Assembly: GCF_021026335.1 (NCBI RefSeq)
Contig: NZ_JAJNCY010000001.1
Coordinates: 434,001-498,000 of the forward strand
DNA length: 64,000 bases
Reading direction: 5' to 3'
From: Rhizobium sp. C1
GTDB taxonomy: Bacteria; Pseudomonadota; Alphaproteobacteria; Rhizobiales; Rhizobiaceae
How positions within the stretch are numbered: position 1 is the stretch's first letter; the number at the start of each line of letters is the position of its first letter. The position numbers and the translations under genes are program-made. Below the pieces are notes generated by a model. The model did no database searches, was not told the DNA's origin, and saw only the letters and a program-made list of their open reading frames with translations. Shown in pieces: positions 19,846 to 29,511 of this stretch.

Positions 19846-22407
19846 TTAGCTGCGCGGCTTCAGGTTTTCCGGGTCGTAGATCGGCTTGTAGCCGACGCCG
19901 AAGACTTCGACGGGGTAGGTTTCGGTGAAGTACTCGACGTTCAGCTTGCGGCCCACTTCGCAATATTCGGCGGGCAGGTAGGCCAGCGCGATGTTCTTGC
20001 CGACCGTCGGGCCGTAGGCGATGGAGGTCGTGTAGGAGCGGCGGCCGAGTGAGTCGACGAGGACTTCGCCGGTGGCCGGATCGACGACCGGCAGCGAGCC
20101 GACGGGATAGCGCTTGACGCCATTCGCATCGGTGTTTTCGGTCATGATCAGCGTGCAGAGCATGGCCGGCTGCTTGTCGCGCGCCTTGTATTCCAGATGC
20201 TTTTCCTTGCCGCGGAAGTCGGCTTCCTTGACTTTCGGACGGGCAAGGTCGGCTTCGATGAGGTTATACTGCGTGAGCAGGTCTGCGTTCTGGAGGCGCA
20301 GGCTCTTTTCCATGCGGCGCGAGTTTGCATAGGTCTCGACGCCGAAGGCCATGACGCCGGTGGAGCGCAGCGCATCCCACACAGTGAGGCCGTCTTCGTA
20401 TTTCATGTGCAGTTCCCAGCCCTGTTCGCCGACATAGGAAATGCGGAAGGCGGTAACGGTCTTGCCGGCGATCTCGATCGGCTTGATGGCCGCGAAGGGG
20501 AAGTTTTCGGGATCGAGACCGGCGGGGTCGGCCACGACCTTCTTCAGCGTGGTCCGCGCATTCGGGCCCCATATGCCGATGGTGACGAACTTCTCCGACA
20601 CGTCGGTGATGGTGACGTCGAGGCCACGATCTGCGGCCACGCGCTTCATGTAATGGAAGTCGCGCGGGCCGGCGTCGGCGCCGTTGACGAGACGGATGCG
20701 GTCGGCCATGCGGAAAATGGTGAAGTCGGCGCGCACCATGCCCTCGTCATCGAGGAAGTGGGTATAGATACCCTTGCCGATATTGCCGTCGCCGCCAATC
20801 TTGGCCGCTGCGAGCCATTCCAGCAGTTCCACATGGTCAGGGCCTTCGATGTCGACCATATGGAAATGGCTCAGGTTTACGATGCCGCAATCCTCGCTCA
20901 TCGCCAGATGTTCGGCATTCGACACGCGCCAGAAATGGCGGCTGTCCCATTCGTTTTCGCGAACCGGAACCTTGTCGCCATACTTCTCCAGGAGATGCTC
21001 GTTGGCCTTGTAGCCATGCGCGCGTTCCCAGCCGCCGAGTTCCATGAAATAGCCGCCGAGTTCAACTTCGCGCTCATAGAAGGGCGAGCGCTTGGCGCCG
21101 CGCCCGCTGACATAGGGTTCGCGCGGATGGACGGCGGGGAAATAAATCTTCTGTGCGGCTTCATAGCAGCGGCCTTCGATGAACTCTTCGGTCAGCTGGT
21201 GCGGATAGAAGCGCGCGTAGTCGATCGAGTTGTGGTCGATCTCGGTCCGTCCGTCCGTCATCCAGTCGGCAATCAGCTTGCCGTAGCCTGGGCCGTCCTT
21301 GACCCAGATGGCGACGCAATACCACAGGCCGCGCACCTTCTGGCTCTCGCCGCAGGACGGACCGCCGGCGGCGGAGACCTGAAGCAGGCCGTTGAAGGAG
21401 TGACTTTCATTGTAGCCGAGCTCGCCGAGGATCGGCGTCAGTTCCATCGCCTTTTCGAGCGGCTCGATGATCTGCTCCATGTCGAGGTCGCGCTGCGAGG
21501 GCGACAGGCGCGCCTCATGCTTTTCGAGGAGTTCGCGCGGGTGGCACATGCGCGGGTTCGTGGTCTCGTAATAGCCCCACTCGATCTGGCCGCCCTCGGT
21601 CGTCTTCGGGTCGCCGGTGTCGCGCATGTAGGCGGAGTTGCCCTGGTCGCGCAGCAGCGGGAAGCCGATTTCCTTGCCGGTGCCTTCGAATTCGTTATAG
21701 GGACCGAAGAAGGTCAGCGGGTGATCGACAGGCATGACGGGCAGGTCTTCGCCGACCATCTCGGCGATCAGGCGGCCCCAGAGGCCTGCGCAGACGATGA
21801 CGTGATCCGCCATGATCGTGCCGCGATGGGTGACGACACCCTTGATGCGGCCGTTCTCGACGATCAGCGACTTGGCCGGCGTGTTGCCGAACATCTGCAG
21901 CTTGCCGGACTTCTCGGCGGCATCGACCAGCTTGCCGGCGACAGTCTGCGAGCGCGGGATGACGAGGCCGGCGTCGGGGTCGAAGAGACCGCCCTGAACC
22001 TGGTCTTCCTCGATCAGCGGGAACTTTTCCTTGATCTCGGCGGGCGAGACATAATGGGCGCGGGTGCCGAAGGCGCGGGCTGAAGAAAGCTTCCGCTTGA
22101 TTTCTTCCATCCAGGCGTCGTCGCCGGTGCGGGCGACTTCGAGACCGCCGATGCGCGCGTAATGGCCCATCTTCTCGTAGAAATCGATCGAGTACTGCGT
22201 CGTCCAGACCGAGAGATAATCGTGGCTGGTCGTGTAACAGAAGTCGGAGGCGTGTGCGGTCGAGCCGATATCGGTCGGAATGCCCGACTTGTCGATGCCG
22301 ACAATGTCGTCCCAGCCACGTTCGATCAGATGATGGGCGATGGAGGCGCCGACGATGCCGCCCAGCCCGATGATGACCACTTTTGCCTTGGTCGGAAACT
22401 CTGCCAT
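19846..22407 (-). CDS. FAD-dependent oxidoreductase with GcvT domain (dimethylglycine/sarcosine dehydrogenase-like)
   Basis: The 853-residue protein starts with a DAO-type FAD domain (VVIIGLGGIVGASIAHHL, residues 10-27; STAHASD near His52 could be the flavin-linked position) reaching to about 400. A C-terminal aminomethyltransferase (GcvT) region follows (about 450-840), with SYVGEQGWELHM typical of folate-binding domains. Enzymes of this build oxidatively demethylate dimethylglycine or sarcosine and pass the carbon to tetrahydrofolate. The exact substrate is uncertain. It is a single gene; the downstream side is the mosaic repeat. Betaine or choline catabolism is the likely pathway. Confidence 0.88.
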   Translation of the reverse strand: MAEFPTKAKVVIIGLGGIVGASIAHHLIERGWDDIVGIDKSGIPTDIGSTAHASDFCYTTSHDYLSVWTTQYSIDFYEKMGHYARIGGLEVARTGDDAWMEEIKRKLSSARAFGTRAHYVSPAEIKEKFPLIEEDQVQGGLFDPDAGLVIPRSQTVAGKLVDAAEKSGKLQMFGNTPAKSLIVENGRIKGVVTHRGTIMADHVIVCAGLWGRLIAEMVGEDLPVMPVDHPLTFFGPYNEFEGTGKEIGFPLLRDQGNSAYMRDTGDPKTTEGGQIEWGYYETTNPRMCHPRELLEKHEARLSPSQRDLDMEQIIEPLEKAMELTPILGELGYNESHSFNGLLQVSAAGGPSCGESQKVRGLWYCVAIWVKDGPGYGKLIADWMTDGRTEIDHNSIDYARFYPHQLTEEFIEGRCYEAAQKIYFPAVHPREPYVSGRGAKRSPFYEREVELGGYFMELGGWERAHGYKANEHLLEKYGDKVPVRENEWDSRHFWRVSNAEHLAMSEDCGIVNLSHFHMVDIEGPDHVELLEWLAAAKIGGDGNIGKGIYTHFLDDEGMVRADFTIFRMADRIRLVNGADAGPRDFHYMKRVAADRGLDVTITDVSEKFVTIGIWGPNARTTLKKVVADPAGLDPENFPFAAIKPIEIAGKTVTAFRISYVGEQGWELHMKYEDGLTVWDALRSTGVMAFGVETYANSRRMEKSLRLQNADLLTQYNLIEADLARPKVKEADFRGKEKHLEYKARDKQPAMLCTLIMTENTDANGVKRYPVGSLPVVDPATGEVLVDSLGRRSYTTSIAYGPTVGKNIALAYLPAEYCEVGRKLNVEYFTETYPVEVFGVGYKPIYDPENLKPRS

Positions 22408-22634
22408 GGAATATGCCCCGGTTGGTATTTTGGCGCCATCTTAGATCGCAAAACGACGCGACCAAATCCTGTCTACGACATAATCATTGAACAGCGCGAC
22501 GGGGAAGCGACAGAGGTCGCGCGCTTCGCCCTTGCTCGCCCCGTTTCCCCGATTCTTCGGGAAATGCGCTTAACGAAAATTCAAGAACGCCTGCGTAAGA
22601 CTTGAGTAAATTTGGTTGTACAAGTGGGCGGGAC

Positions 22635-23468
22635 ATGAACTTTCTGGGTATTTCAGGCATGCAATATTCCGGCGAAACGCTGGAAAAATACAGAATCATT
22701 GTCGGCGAAGACTCCAACGTCTTCACATCCATGATCCGGCAGAAGCTGAAAGAACTTTTCAGCATCGATGTGGAAATTTGCCGCACCTTTGAAGATCTGC
22801 AACAGGCCTACGAACTCAACCCCGAGCCCATCACGCTCGCGATTTCCAACATCAACCTTCCGGGCGCCGAAAACGGCGAGGCGCTGAATTATCTCGTCGA
22901 TCTCAGTGTGCCGACCATTGTCTTCACGGCAACCTTTCAGGACAGTATCCGCGAAGGATTGCTGGCCAAGGAAGTGGTCGACTACATCATCAAGGACAGC
23001 GTCTTTGCCATCGACATGCTGGCGGAATCGGTTTGCCGCTTCCTCACCAATCAGCGCCATCACGTGCTGATCGTCGATGACAGTGCAACAGCCCGTGCTT
23101 TGCTGACGAGCCGTCTGAAGCGCTATAATTTCCGCGTCAGTTCTGCCGAGAGCGGTTCCGCGGCCATCGAGATCCTGAAGAAGAATCCGGATATCAGTCT
23201 CGTGATTACCGATTACAACATGCCCGATATCGACGGCTTCGAGCTGACGCGGCGTATCCGTCACGTGCGCGGCTCGCATCAGTTGCGCGTCATCGGCGTC
23301 TCATCGTCCAACGACCGGCTGTTGTCAGCCCGCTTCCTGAAGGCCGGCGGCAACGACTTCATGATGCGGCCCTTCATCGATGAAGAGTTCTATTGCCGCG
23401 TCAACCAGAACCTCGATACGCTGGTGCAGATCAAGTCTGCGCAGGAGCGGATGAAGGCGCGCGCCTGA
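22635..23468 (+). CDS. Double-receiver response regulator without output domain
   Basis: The 277-residue protein is two CheY-like domains in series (about 18-135 and 140-265). In the first, the phospho-acceptor position reads LAISNINLPG, so Asn replaces Asp, while the conserved Lys (YIIKD) is kept. In the second, the acidic pocket (LIVDDS, VITDYNMPD) is intact but the conserved Lys is Arg (MMRPF). The first domain is therefore probably a pseudo-receiver. The ATG at 22635 is preferred; TTG 22602 and ATG 22659 are alternatives. A paralogue with GGDEF lies 346 bp downstream. Confidence 0.88.
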   Translation: MNFLGISGMQYSGETLEKYRIIVGEDSNVFTSMIRQKLKELFSIDVEICRTFEDLQQAYELNPEPITLAISNINLPGAENGEALNYLVDLSVPTIVFTATFQDSIREGLLAKEVVDYIIKDSVFAIDMLAESVCRFLTNQRHHVLIVDDSATARALLTSRLKRYNFRVSSAESGSAAIEILKKNPDISLVITDYNMPDIDGFELTRRIRHVRGSHQLRVIGVSSSNDRLLSARFLKAGGNDFMMRPFIDEEFYCRVNQNLDTLVQIKSAQERMKARA

Positions 23469-23517
23469 GGCGCTGCCGTCAGAAAAAAAACGGACTTCTG
23501 CGTCATGACGCGAGGCG

Positions 23518-23540
23518 CTGCGGAAGGCATCCTTCCGCAG
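23518..23540 (+). terminator. Perfect hairpin after the double-receiver gene
   Basis: CTGCGGAAGG-CAT-CCTTCCGCAG is a perfect 10-bp stem with a 3-nt loop, 50 bp after the stop. No T run follows, so it may be a transcript-end stabiliser rather than a classic terminator. A second perfect stem, CGCCTGCTGA/TCAGCAGGCG, lies at 23637-23669. Confidence 0.5.
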
Positions 23541-23814
23541 GCCGGCTTCATATTGTTGTGCGTGCTAACAATCTTTGACTTGAATTAATGGTTGCTCAAT
23601 CTACTCTGGGTTAAGTAAGATTCGTCTGATTGGATTCGCCTGCTGAACCACATGTCGGCTCAGCAGGCGTATTTCTGGATGCTACGGGCTTTGCTCGAGC
23701 AATCCTGGGTTGAATGCCTGGGTTTCAAGACTATCAGCGGCATCGGCGCCGGTTTGTGGCCCGAATTGTGTCACTGAATTGCATAGCGTGCGTGTGGGTC
23801 CGGAGAGGGGATGC

Positions 23815-25173
23815 GTGTTGCACAGCAATCTGAGGACAGCGCAGATCAGGACCAGGGGCGACGCGCTTACCGGCGGCCGGCCGTCTGTTCTGCTGGTCGA
23901 GGACAGCCGCGCATTCACGACGCTGTTGGCGCATCGTTTCGAAACGGAGCTCGGTGTTTCCGTTGTTACATGCAACACGCTGAGGGAAATGCGTCAGGCG
24001 CTTGCCGAAGGGCGCGGGCGGTTCATGCTTGGGGTTGTCGATCTGAACCTGGCGGACTCGCCCAAGGGTGAGGTGTTGGACTATTCGCTTGCGGCGGATC
24101 TGCCGACCATCGTCTTTACCGGCACGTTCGATTTCCACATGCGCGAAAGCATTCTCAGGAAGAACGTCCTTGATTACGTCATCAAGGACAACCGCTGTGC
24201 GATCGACTCTCTGGTGAATGCAGTTCGCCGTGTGCTGCAGAACCGCAATATCAGGGTTCTGGTCGCCGATGGGCTGATGGCTGAGAACAGCGAGGCTGTG
24301 CAGATGTTGCAGGCGCAGCAGTTTCTCGTGGTCCATGCCGTGAGCGTTCAGGATGCCATGGAGAAGCTTTCCCGGCATCGCGACATTGAATTGATCCTGA
24401 TCGATCACGCCTTGCCGGGCGCGGACGGTATCGAATTGGCAAAACTGATCCGGCGCGATTTTTCCACCGAGGACCTGCGGATCATCGGTTTTTCTACGCG
24501 CGAAAATCCGCTGATCTGCGCCGCTTTCCTGAAGGCAGGTGCGACGGATTTTCTGTATCGTCCGTTCATCCAGGAAGAGTTTCAGTGCCGCGTCGCGCAA
24601 AGTATCGATACGCTGGCACAGATCAAGAAGCTCCAGGCCATAGCCTCGCGTGACTTCCTCACCGACACCTACAATCGCCGCTATTTTTTCGAGCGGGGGC
24701 CCGTTCTGGTTCAGCATTGCCTTGCGCGGCAGGAGCCCTGTTGCGCCGTGGTGCTCGATATCGATCATTTCAAGAAATTCAACGACACCTATGGGCATGA
24801 AACCGGCGATCTCGTGCTGAAATCGGTGGCGCGCAAACTGAGGCAGATGATCGATGGCGAGGTGCATCTGATCGCGCGGCTCGGCGGCGAGGAATTCGCG
24901 ATCCTGCTTCGCAATATGGATGTTCGCGAGGCGACGGAGTATTGCAATCTTCTGCGCGAGGAAATTGCCAGAACGACCGTCATTTTCGAGGACGAGGAAT
25001 TGTCCGTGCGCGTCTCGATCGGTGTGGCGCTGGTTGCGGTCGAGGAAAATTTCGACAATTACCTCAACGCTGCCGATCAATATCTCTACATGGCCAAGAA
25101 CTCCGGCCGCAACTGCGTCTTTTCCGACTATTCGATCACCCGGCTTTTCGCCGAGCGGCAAAAAGCCGGTTGA
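23815..25173 (+). CDS. Diguanylate cyclase with two receiver domains (PleD-like layout)
   Basis: The 452-residue protein has REC (about 22-140), REC (about 145-265) and GGDEF (about 280-440). The first receiver keeps Asp (GVVDLNLADS) and Lys (YVIKD). The second keeps Asp (LILIDHALPG), has lost one acidic-pocket residue (LVADGL) and has Arg for the conserved Lys (LYRPF). The cyclase motif GGEEF is intact, and I see no RxxD inhibitory site before it. PleD has the same REC-REC-GGDEF order. I chose GTG 23815, which has GGAGAGGGG about 5 nt upstream; an open frame extends back to 23710. It is a paralogue of the preceding gene. Confidence 0.88.
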   Translation: MLHSNLRTAQIRTRGDALTGGRPSVLLVEDSRAFTTLLAHRFETELGVSVVTCNTLREMRQALAEGRGRFMLGVVDLNLADSPKGEVLDYSLAADLPTIVFTGTFDFHMRESILRKNVLDYVIKDNRCAIDSLVNAVRRVLQNRNIRVLVADGLMAENSEAVQMLQAQQFLVVHAVSVQDAMEKLSRHRDIELILIDHALPGADGIELAKLIRRDFSTEDLRIIGFSTRENPLICAAFLKAGATDFLYRPFIQEEFQCRVAQSIDTLAQIKKLQAIASRDFLTDTYNRRYFFERGPVLVQHCLARQEPCCAVVLDIDHFKKFNDTYGHETGDLVLKSVARKLRQMIDGEVHLIARLGGEEFAILLRNMDVREATEYCNLLREEIARTTVIFEDEELSVRVSIGVALVAVEENFDNYLNAADQYLYMAKNSGRNCVFSDYSITRLFAERQKAG

Positions 25174-25182
25174 ACACGCCCG

Positions 25183-26181
25183 TCATGCCGCCTGCCGCAG
25201 GCGACGTTCGGCGCGCTCTTGCTGTGGCGAGCGATTGTAGATTTCGCGATAACACTTGGAAAAATGCGAGGCGGAGACGAAGCCGCAGGCGACGGCCACC
25301 TCGACCACGGGAAGCGTCGACTGGACGAGCAGGTGACGCGCGCGCTCCAACCGGATTTCCAGATAGTAGCGGGCGGGTGAGCGGCCCATTTCCTGCCGGA
25401 ACAGACGCTCTATCTGCCGGCGCGACAGGCCGGCATCGTCGGCGATTTCCAGAAGCGACAGCGGTTCGGCGAGGTTCTTTTCCATCACTTCGATGATCGA
25501 AAGGACCTTGGAATTCTGGACCCCGAGGCGGGCGCGCAAGGGAAGGCGCTGGCGGTCGGACTGTTCGCGAACCCGGTCGGTCAGCGCCTGCTCGCAGATC
25601 CGGTTGACGAGATTGTCGTCGAAGTCCTGGCCGATGAGGTTCAGCATCATGTCCAGCGATGCGGTGCCTCCGGCGCAGGTATGGATATTGCCGTCCACTT
25701 CATAAAGGTCGGCATAGACCTCGACCTCGGGGAAGGCTTCAGAGAAACCGGGCAGGTTTTCCCAGTGAATGGCGCAGCGCTTGCCATTCAGCAGCCCGGC
25801 CTGCGCCAGGATATGGGCGCCCGTACAGAGGCTGCCGATGTGGACGTTGCGGTTATAGGCTTCGCGGAGCCAGGCAAACACGGCCTTGTTGCTGAAGGTC
25901 TCGACATCAATGCCGGAACAGATGATCGCCATCGACGGGCGGTCCGCGCCCGAAAGCATGCGGCGCTCCTGGGCAAGTGATGTCTGCACGGCAATCTCGA
26001 TGCCACTGGAGGAAGATACCTTCTCACCATCGGCTGAGGCGAGGCGCCACTTATAGGCCTGATAGCCCAGCATCCGGTTGGCGATTCGCAAGGCTTCGAT
26101 GGCTGCCGTGAACGGCAGGATCGTGAAGTCGTTCACGAGGAAGAAGACGAGACAGCGCTTGGTCGTCTGTTGTGTGCTCAT
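25183..26181 (-). CDS. GlxA family AraC-type transcriptional regulator
   Basis: The 332-residue protein joins an N-terminal DJ-1/PfpI-like domain (about 8-195; the nucleophile-elbow segment is IGSLCTGAHILAQAG) to a C-terminal AraC double HTH (about 225-325; LSRRQIERLFRQEMG and VVEVAVACGFVSASHFSK). This is the build of GlxA/GbdR regulators, several of which control glycine-betaine, choline or arginine catabolism. The start ATG follows GGGGAA. It lies three genes from the dimethylglycine-dehydrogenase-like flavoprotein, so control of that gene is a fair guess, not shown. Confidence 0.9.
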   Translation of the reverse strand: MSTQQTTKRCLVFFLVNDFTILPFTAAIEALRIANRMLGYQAYKWRLASADGEKVSSSSGIEIAVQTSLAQERRMLSGADRPSMAIICSGIDVETFSNKAVFAWLREAYNRNVHIGSLCTGAHILAQAGLLNGKRCAIHWENLPGFSEAFPEVEVYADLYEVDGNIHTCAGGTASLDMMLNLIGQDFDDNLVNRICEQALTDRVREQSDRQRLPLRARLGVQNSKVLSIIEVMEKNLAEPLSLLEIADDAGLSRRQIERLFRQEMGRSPARYYLEIRLERARHLLVQSTLPVVEVAVACGFVSASHFSKCYREIYNRSPQQERAERRLRQAA

Positions 26182-26420
26182 TGCGACATTCCCCGAACGA
26201 GATCCTGAAAATCAATGAAATTGACATATGTCAGCCTAGACCGGCTGGCGGCGTCTGCTTTCCTGATTGCGACATTCGCATAAAAGACCTTTGTCGTGAA
26301 GAGGACAGGGAGAGTCGTCGTGCTTTTTGTCTATCCCGACGCTTAAGCCGCCGGCGCCCGGGTGGGTGCCAGCGGCTTCGGAAACGCGGTGTTCCGTTCA
26401 AGAAAAATATTTTAAACCAG

Positions 26421-26639
26421 TTACTTGAATTCCATATCGTGGGGTGTTCGATAGCCGATATCCTTCCGGATATCCATCGGCAGGCTTTCCAGAAGCCGCT
26501 CGGTCCGGTATCGGCTCCAGAGCCGCCAAATTGCGATCACTGGCGCGATTGCGACACGGGGCAGGGCAGTCGCGGCAGCGACAAGGACGCCTTTGCGGCG
26601 AGGAGCTACAAGAGGTACTTCCCAAAAATACGATGTCAT
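26421..26639 (-). CDS. Small DUF1127-type protein (member 1)
   Basis: The 72-residue protein has a hydrophobic middle (LPRVAIAPVIAIWRLW) and a C-terminal segment RLLESLPMDIRKDIGYR. This matches the DUF1127 core, where L-x3-L-x-D-IG-(Y/L)-xR is typical. DUF1127 proteins are short basic proteins; one member (CcaF1 of Rhodobacter) binds RNA, and several in Brucella and Agrobacterium are controlled by the LysR regulator VtlR. The start at 26639 has a strong AAAGGAGAT site. It is divergent from a LysR gene at 26873. Confidence 0.75.
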   Translation of the reverse strand: MTSYFWEVPLVAPRRKGVLVAAATALPRVAIAPVIAIWRLWSRYRTERLLESLPMDIRKDIGYRTPHDMEFK

Positions 26640-26872
26640 GACTGAATCTCCTTTCCCGGTCGCGTTTGCGACCTGATTTGCAAGGGATGGTATGGCCAGA
26701 CAATCCATCAATCCAACGAATTGATTGAATTTCTGACATTCGAATTCGTTATGTTTTCTTACGACTGTTTTGCTTGGCCAAGCTTGCATCTTGACTATCG
26801 CACCAGATCGAAGTTCAATGAAACGAATTGCAGTTGGTTTAAGGTTCAGAAAAATTGAAAGGTGTGTGGGCG

Positions 26873-27778
26873 ATGGACGAGCCGCGCCGTGAAAATCTGC
26901 CGCTACTGGAACTTGATATCCTGCGGACTTTCGTTGCCATCGCCGATACAGGCAATTTCACCACGGCCGCGGAAGCGGTGCTCAGAACGCCATCCGCGGT
27001 TTCCATGCAGATCAAGAAGCTGGAGGAAATGCTGGGGGCGACTCTGTTTCGGCGCGATGCGCGTACGGTGACCCTGACGCATCATGGCGAAGTGCTTCTG
27101 ACCTCGGCGCGCCGCATCCTGGCGATGAACAACGAGATCGTCGGTCGTTTCGTGCGGCCGCATATGAATGGTGTTGTCAATCTCGGTGCGCCGGACGATA
27201 TCGGCGATGTCGTGCTGCCTGAGGTTCTGCGCCGCTTTGCTGAAGCCTACCCGCTGGTGGCGGTGGATGTGCGCATTGAGGGCAGCGAGGCGCTGCGCCG
27301 GCAGGTTTCCGAAGGCAAGCTCGACATCGCGCTTTTCAATTGCACGGCGGGCAATTTCAGCGGCGAGGGCGAATTGCTCTATCGCGAAAAGCTCGTCTGG
27401 GCCGGCAAGAAGTGCGGCAGCGCCTATGCCCGCTCGCCCGTCCCCGTTTCGGTCTGGGAAGCAGGGTGCATCTGGCGTTCGAAGGCACTGGACGCGCTGG
27501 AAAAGTCCGGCCATCCCTATCGGATCGCCTATCTGAGCGCTCATCACATGGGCCAGCGCGCGGCCATTCGTGCCGATATTGCCATCGCGCCGTTGGCCCG
27601 CTTCCTGATTGCCGACGATATGGTCGAATTGGGTGAGGCGCACGGTCTGCCGGATATCGGCTATTATGATGTCGGAATGGCGATGCGAACCGGCGCACCG
27701 GCACCGGTGGATGCTCTGGCGGACTATATCCGTGCGGCGGTTGCGTCTATCGGCAAGTCGGTGGAGATGGCGGCCTGA
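26873..27778 (+). CDS. LysR family transcriptional regulator
   Basis: The 301-residue protein has a winged HTH (LDILRTFVAIADTGNFTTAAE...SAVSMQIKKLEE, about 13-70) and a periplasmic-binding-like effector domain to the end. The ATG at 26873 is chosen, with AAAGGTG 8 nt upstream. It is divergent from a DUF1127 gene at 26421-26639. In Brucella and Agrobacterium the LysR protein VtlR activates small DUF1127 genes, so the pairing is suggestive, but I cannot tell from sequence whether this is VtlR. Confidence 0.92.
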   Translation: MDEPRRENLPLLELDILRTFVAIADTGNFTTAAEAVLRTPSAVSMQIKKLEEMLGATLFRRDARTVTLTHHGEVLLTSARRILAMNNEIVGRFVRPHMNGVVNLGAPDDIGDVVLPEVLRRFAEAYPLVAVDVRIEGSEALRRQVSEGKLDIALFNCTAGNFSGEGELLYREKLVWAGKKCGSAYARSPVPVSVWEAGCIWRSKALDALEKSGHPYRIAYLSAHHMGQRAAIRADIAIAPLARFLIADDMVELGEAHGLPDIGYYDVGMAMRTGAPAPVDALADYIRAAVASIGKSVEMAA

Positions 27779-28110
27779 AGCGCTTGCCTGCTGTCTTCCA
27801 GCTGTGGCCATAACCGGCTCACAAAAAGCCCCCGGTGGAAACCTTTCAATCCGACCGGTTGCCCTCCATATATTTTGGGCTGCGAGGCGGGACATGTTGC
27901 GCTTTTTCCGGTGAGTTCCCTTCCGGAAGGGTTTGAAATGGCCGGGATTTTGGGCCAGTTTCGGGATGTGTCGGTTGCCGCCTCCGGCGACCGTCGGTCC
28001 GCTTAGGCTTCATTGAACGAGGCAGGCCGTCAGTTACTTTGTTCTTGTTTGTCTTTTCGGGAAAGCCGGAGGCCATTTTCCCTGACAAACTCTGGTGCCG
28101 AGGTTGATCC
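27779..28110. other. 332-bp intergenic region upstream of the protease gene
   Basis: I see no gene here. It holds a perfect 14-bp palindrome CCCTTCCGGAAGGG at 27918-27931 and other short GC-rich repeats. The promoter of the DegP/Q-like gene must lie in the right half. I cannot identify its -10/-35 boxes with confidence. Confidence 0.5.
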
Positions 28111-29511
28111 ATGAATTTGAAATTGCCTGCACTTTTCGCAGCCGCCGCGCTTGTCGCAGGCGGCGTTGCCTTCACGGCGTTTTCCGAGGATGTGCGCCGG
28201 TTGCCGCAGGGCCAGGGTGAGGTGCAGCTTTCTTACGCGCCGCTCGTCAAGCAGACCGCGCCGTCGGTCGTCAACGTCTATGCGGAGCGCACGGTGGTGC
28301 GTAGCACGATCTTTGACAACGATCCCTTCTTCCGCCAGTTCTTCGGCGGCGGGCAGGGCCGGCGGCAGACGGAAAGCTCGCTCGGCTCGGGTGTGATTGT
28401 TGGCGAAAACGGCACGGTGATCACGAACAACCATGTGATCGAGGGGGCAGACGAGATCAAGGTCGCGCTTTCCGACGGGCGGGAATTCAAGAGCAAGGTT
28501 GTGCTCAAGGACGACAAGATCGATCTCGCGGTACTGAAGATCGATACGAAGGAAAAGCTGCCGCCACTGCCGCTCGGCGATTCTGACAAGCTGGAGGTGG
28601 GTGATCTGGTTCTGGCAATCGGTGATCCCTTCGGCGTCGGCCAGACGGTGACGAGCGGCATCGTGTCGGGTCTCGCGCGCGGCAATATCGGCGTGTCCGA
28701 CTTCGGCTTCTTCATCCAGACGGACGCGTCGATCAATCCCGGCAATTCCGGCGGCGCACTTGTCGACATGAAAGGACAGCTGATCGGCATCAACTCGGCC
28801 ATCTTCTCCAAGGGCGGCGGCTCGAACGGCATCGGCTTCGCCATTCCGGCCAATCTGGTCAAGGTTTTCATTGCGGCGGCCGAGCGGGGCGACAAGGCGT
28901 TCGAGCGGCCTTATCTCGGGGCTTCGTTCGAGACTGTCTCGGCCGATGTCGCCGAGGCCATCGGACTGAAGCGCGCCGGCGGTGCCTTTGTCACCAAGGT
29001 CGCCAAGGGCGGCCCGGCGGAGCAGGCGGGGCTTGTGAAGGGCGACACGATCATCGCGATGAACGGCTATCCGATCCAGCATCCGGATGCGCTGAGCTAT
29101 CGCATGGTCACCGCCGGGCTCGGCGGCGAGGCGAAGCTCACCGTCTACCGTGACGGCAAGGAACGAGAAGTCTCGATCAAGCTTGACCGTGCGCCGGAAA
29201 TTCCGCCGCGCGACGAGCGACGGATCGATGGCCGCAATCCGTTTGCCGGTATTGTTGCGGTGAACCTCTCGCCGCGTATGGCGGAAGAGCTGCAGATGCC
29301 CGGCGAAAATACCGGCGTTGCCATCCGCAAGGTGGAGCAGGGCTCGCCGGCCGACCAGCTCGGTTTCGCCAGGGGCGATATCATTCTCTCCGTCAACGGC
29401 ACCGCGATCGAAGACACGAAGACATTGTCCCAGATGGCCAATAGCGATCCGAATATCTGGCGCGTCGAGATCAATCGCGGCGGCCAGCGCATCCGGCAAG
29501 TCTTCCGATGA
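28111..29511 (+). CDS. Periplasmic serine protease, DegP/DegQ (Do) family
   Basis: The 466-residue protein has a signal or anchor segment (about residues 3-25), a trypsin-like domain and two PDZ domains (about 260-350 and 365-460). The catalytic triad is His108 (TNNHVIEG), Asp139 (DKIDLAVLK) and Ser213 (NPGNSGGAL). These proteases and chaperones degrade or refold misfolded envelope proteins. It is the DegQ/MucD-like form common in rhizobia. Its stop overlaps the rarA start (ATGA), so the two are cotranscribed. Confidence 0.95.
   Translation: MNLKLPALFAAAALVAGGVAFTAFSEDVRRLPQGQGEVQLSYAPLVKQTAPSVVNVYAERTVVRSTIFDNDPFFRQFFGGGQGRRQTESSLGSGVIVGENGTVITNNHVIEGADEIKVALSDGREFKSKVVLKDDKIDLAVLKIDTKEKLPPLPLGDSDKLEVGDLVLAIGDPFGVGQTVTSGIVSGLARGNIGVSDFGFFIQTDASINPGNSGGALVDMKGQLIGINSAIFSKGGGSNGIGFAIPANLVKVFIAAAERGDKAFERPYLGASFETVSADVAEAIGLKRAGGAFVTKVAKGGPAEQAGLVKGDTIIAMNGYPIQHPDALSYRMVTAGLGGEAKLTVYRDGKEREVSIKLDRAPEIPPRDERRIDGRNPFAGIVAVNLSPRMAEELQMPGENTGVAIRKVEQGSPADQLGFARGDIILSVNGTAIEDTKTLSQMANSDPNIWRVEINRGGQRIRQVFR

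Noticed and set aside
20197-22083. Long plus-strand open frame opposite the flavoprotein gene
   Set aside because: It is antisense to a clear FAD/GcvT enzyme and has no ribosome site or domain.
23734-25161. Minus-strand open frame opposite the REC-REC-GGDEF gene
   Set aside because: The plus strand has complete REC and GGDEF motifs; the antisense product has none.
26344-26377. Hairpin AAGCCGC...GCGGCTT after the first DUF1127 gene as a terminator
   Set aside because: The stem is imperfect and no T run follows on the minus strand.
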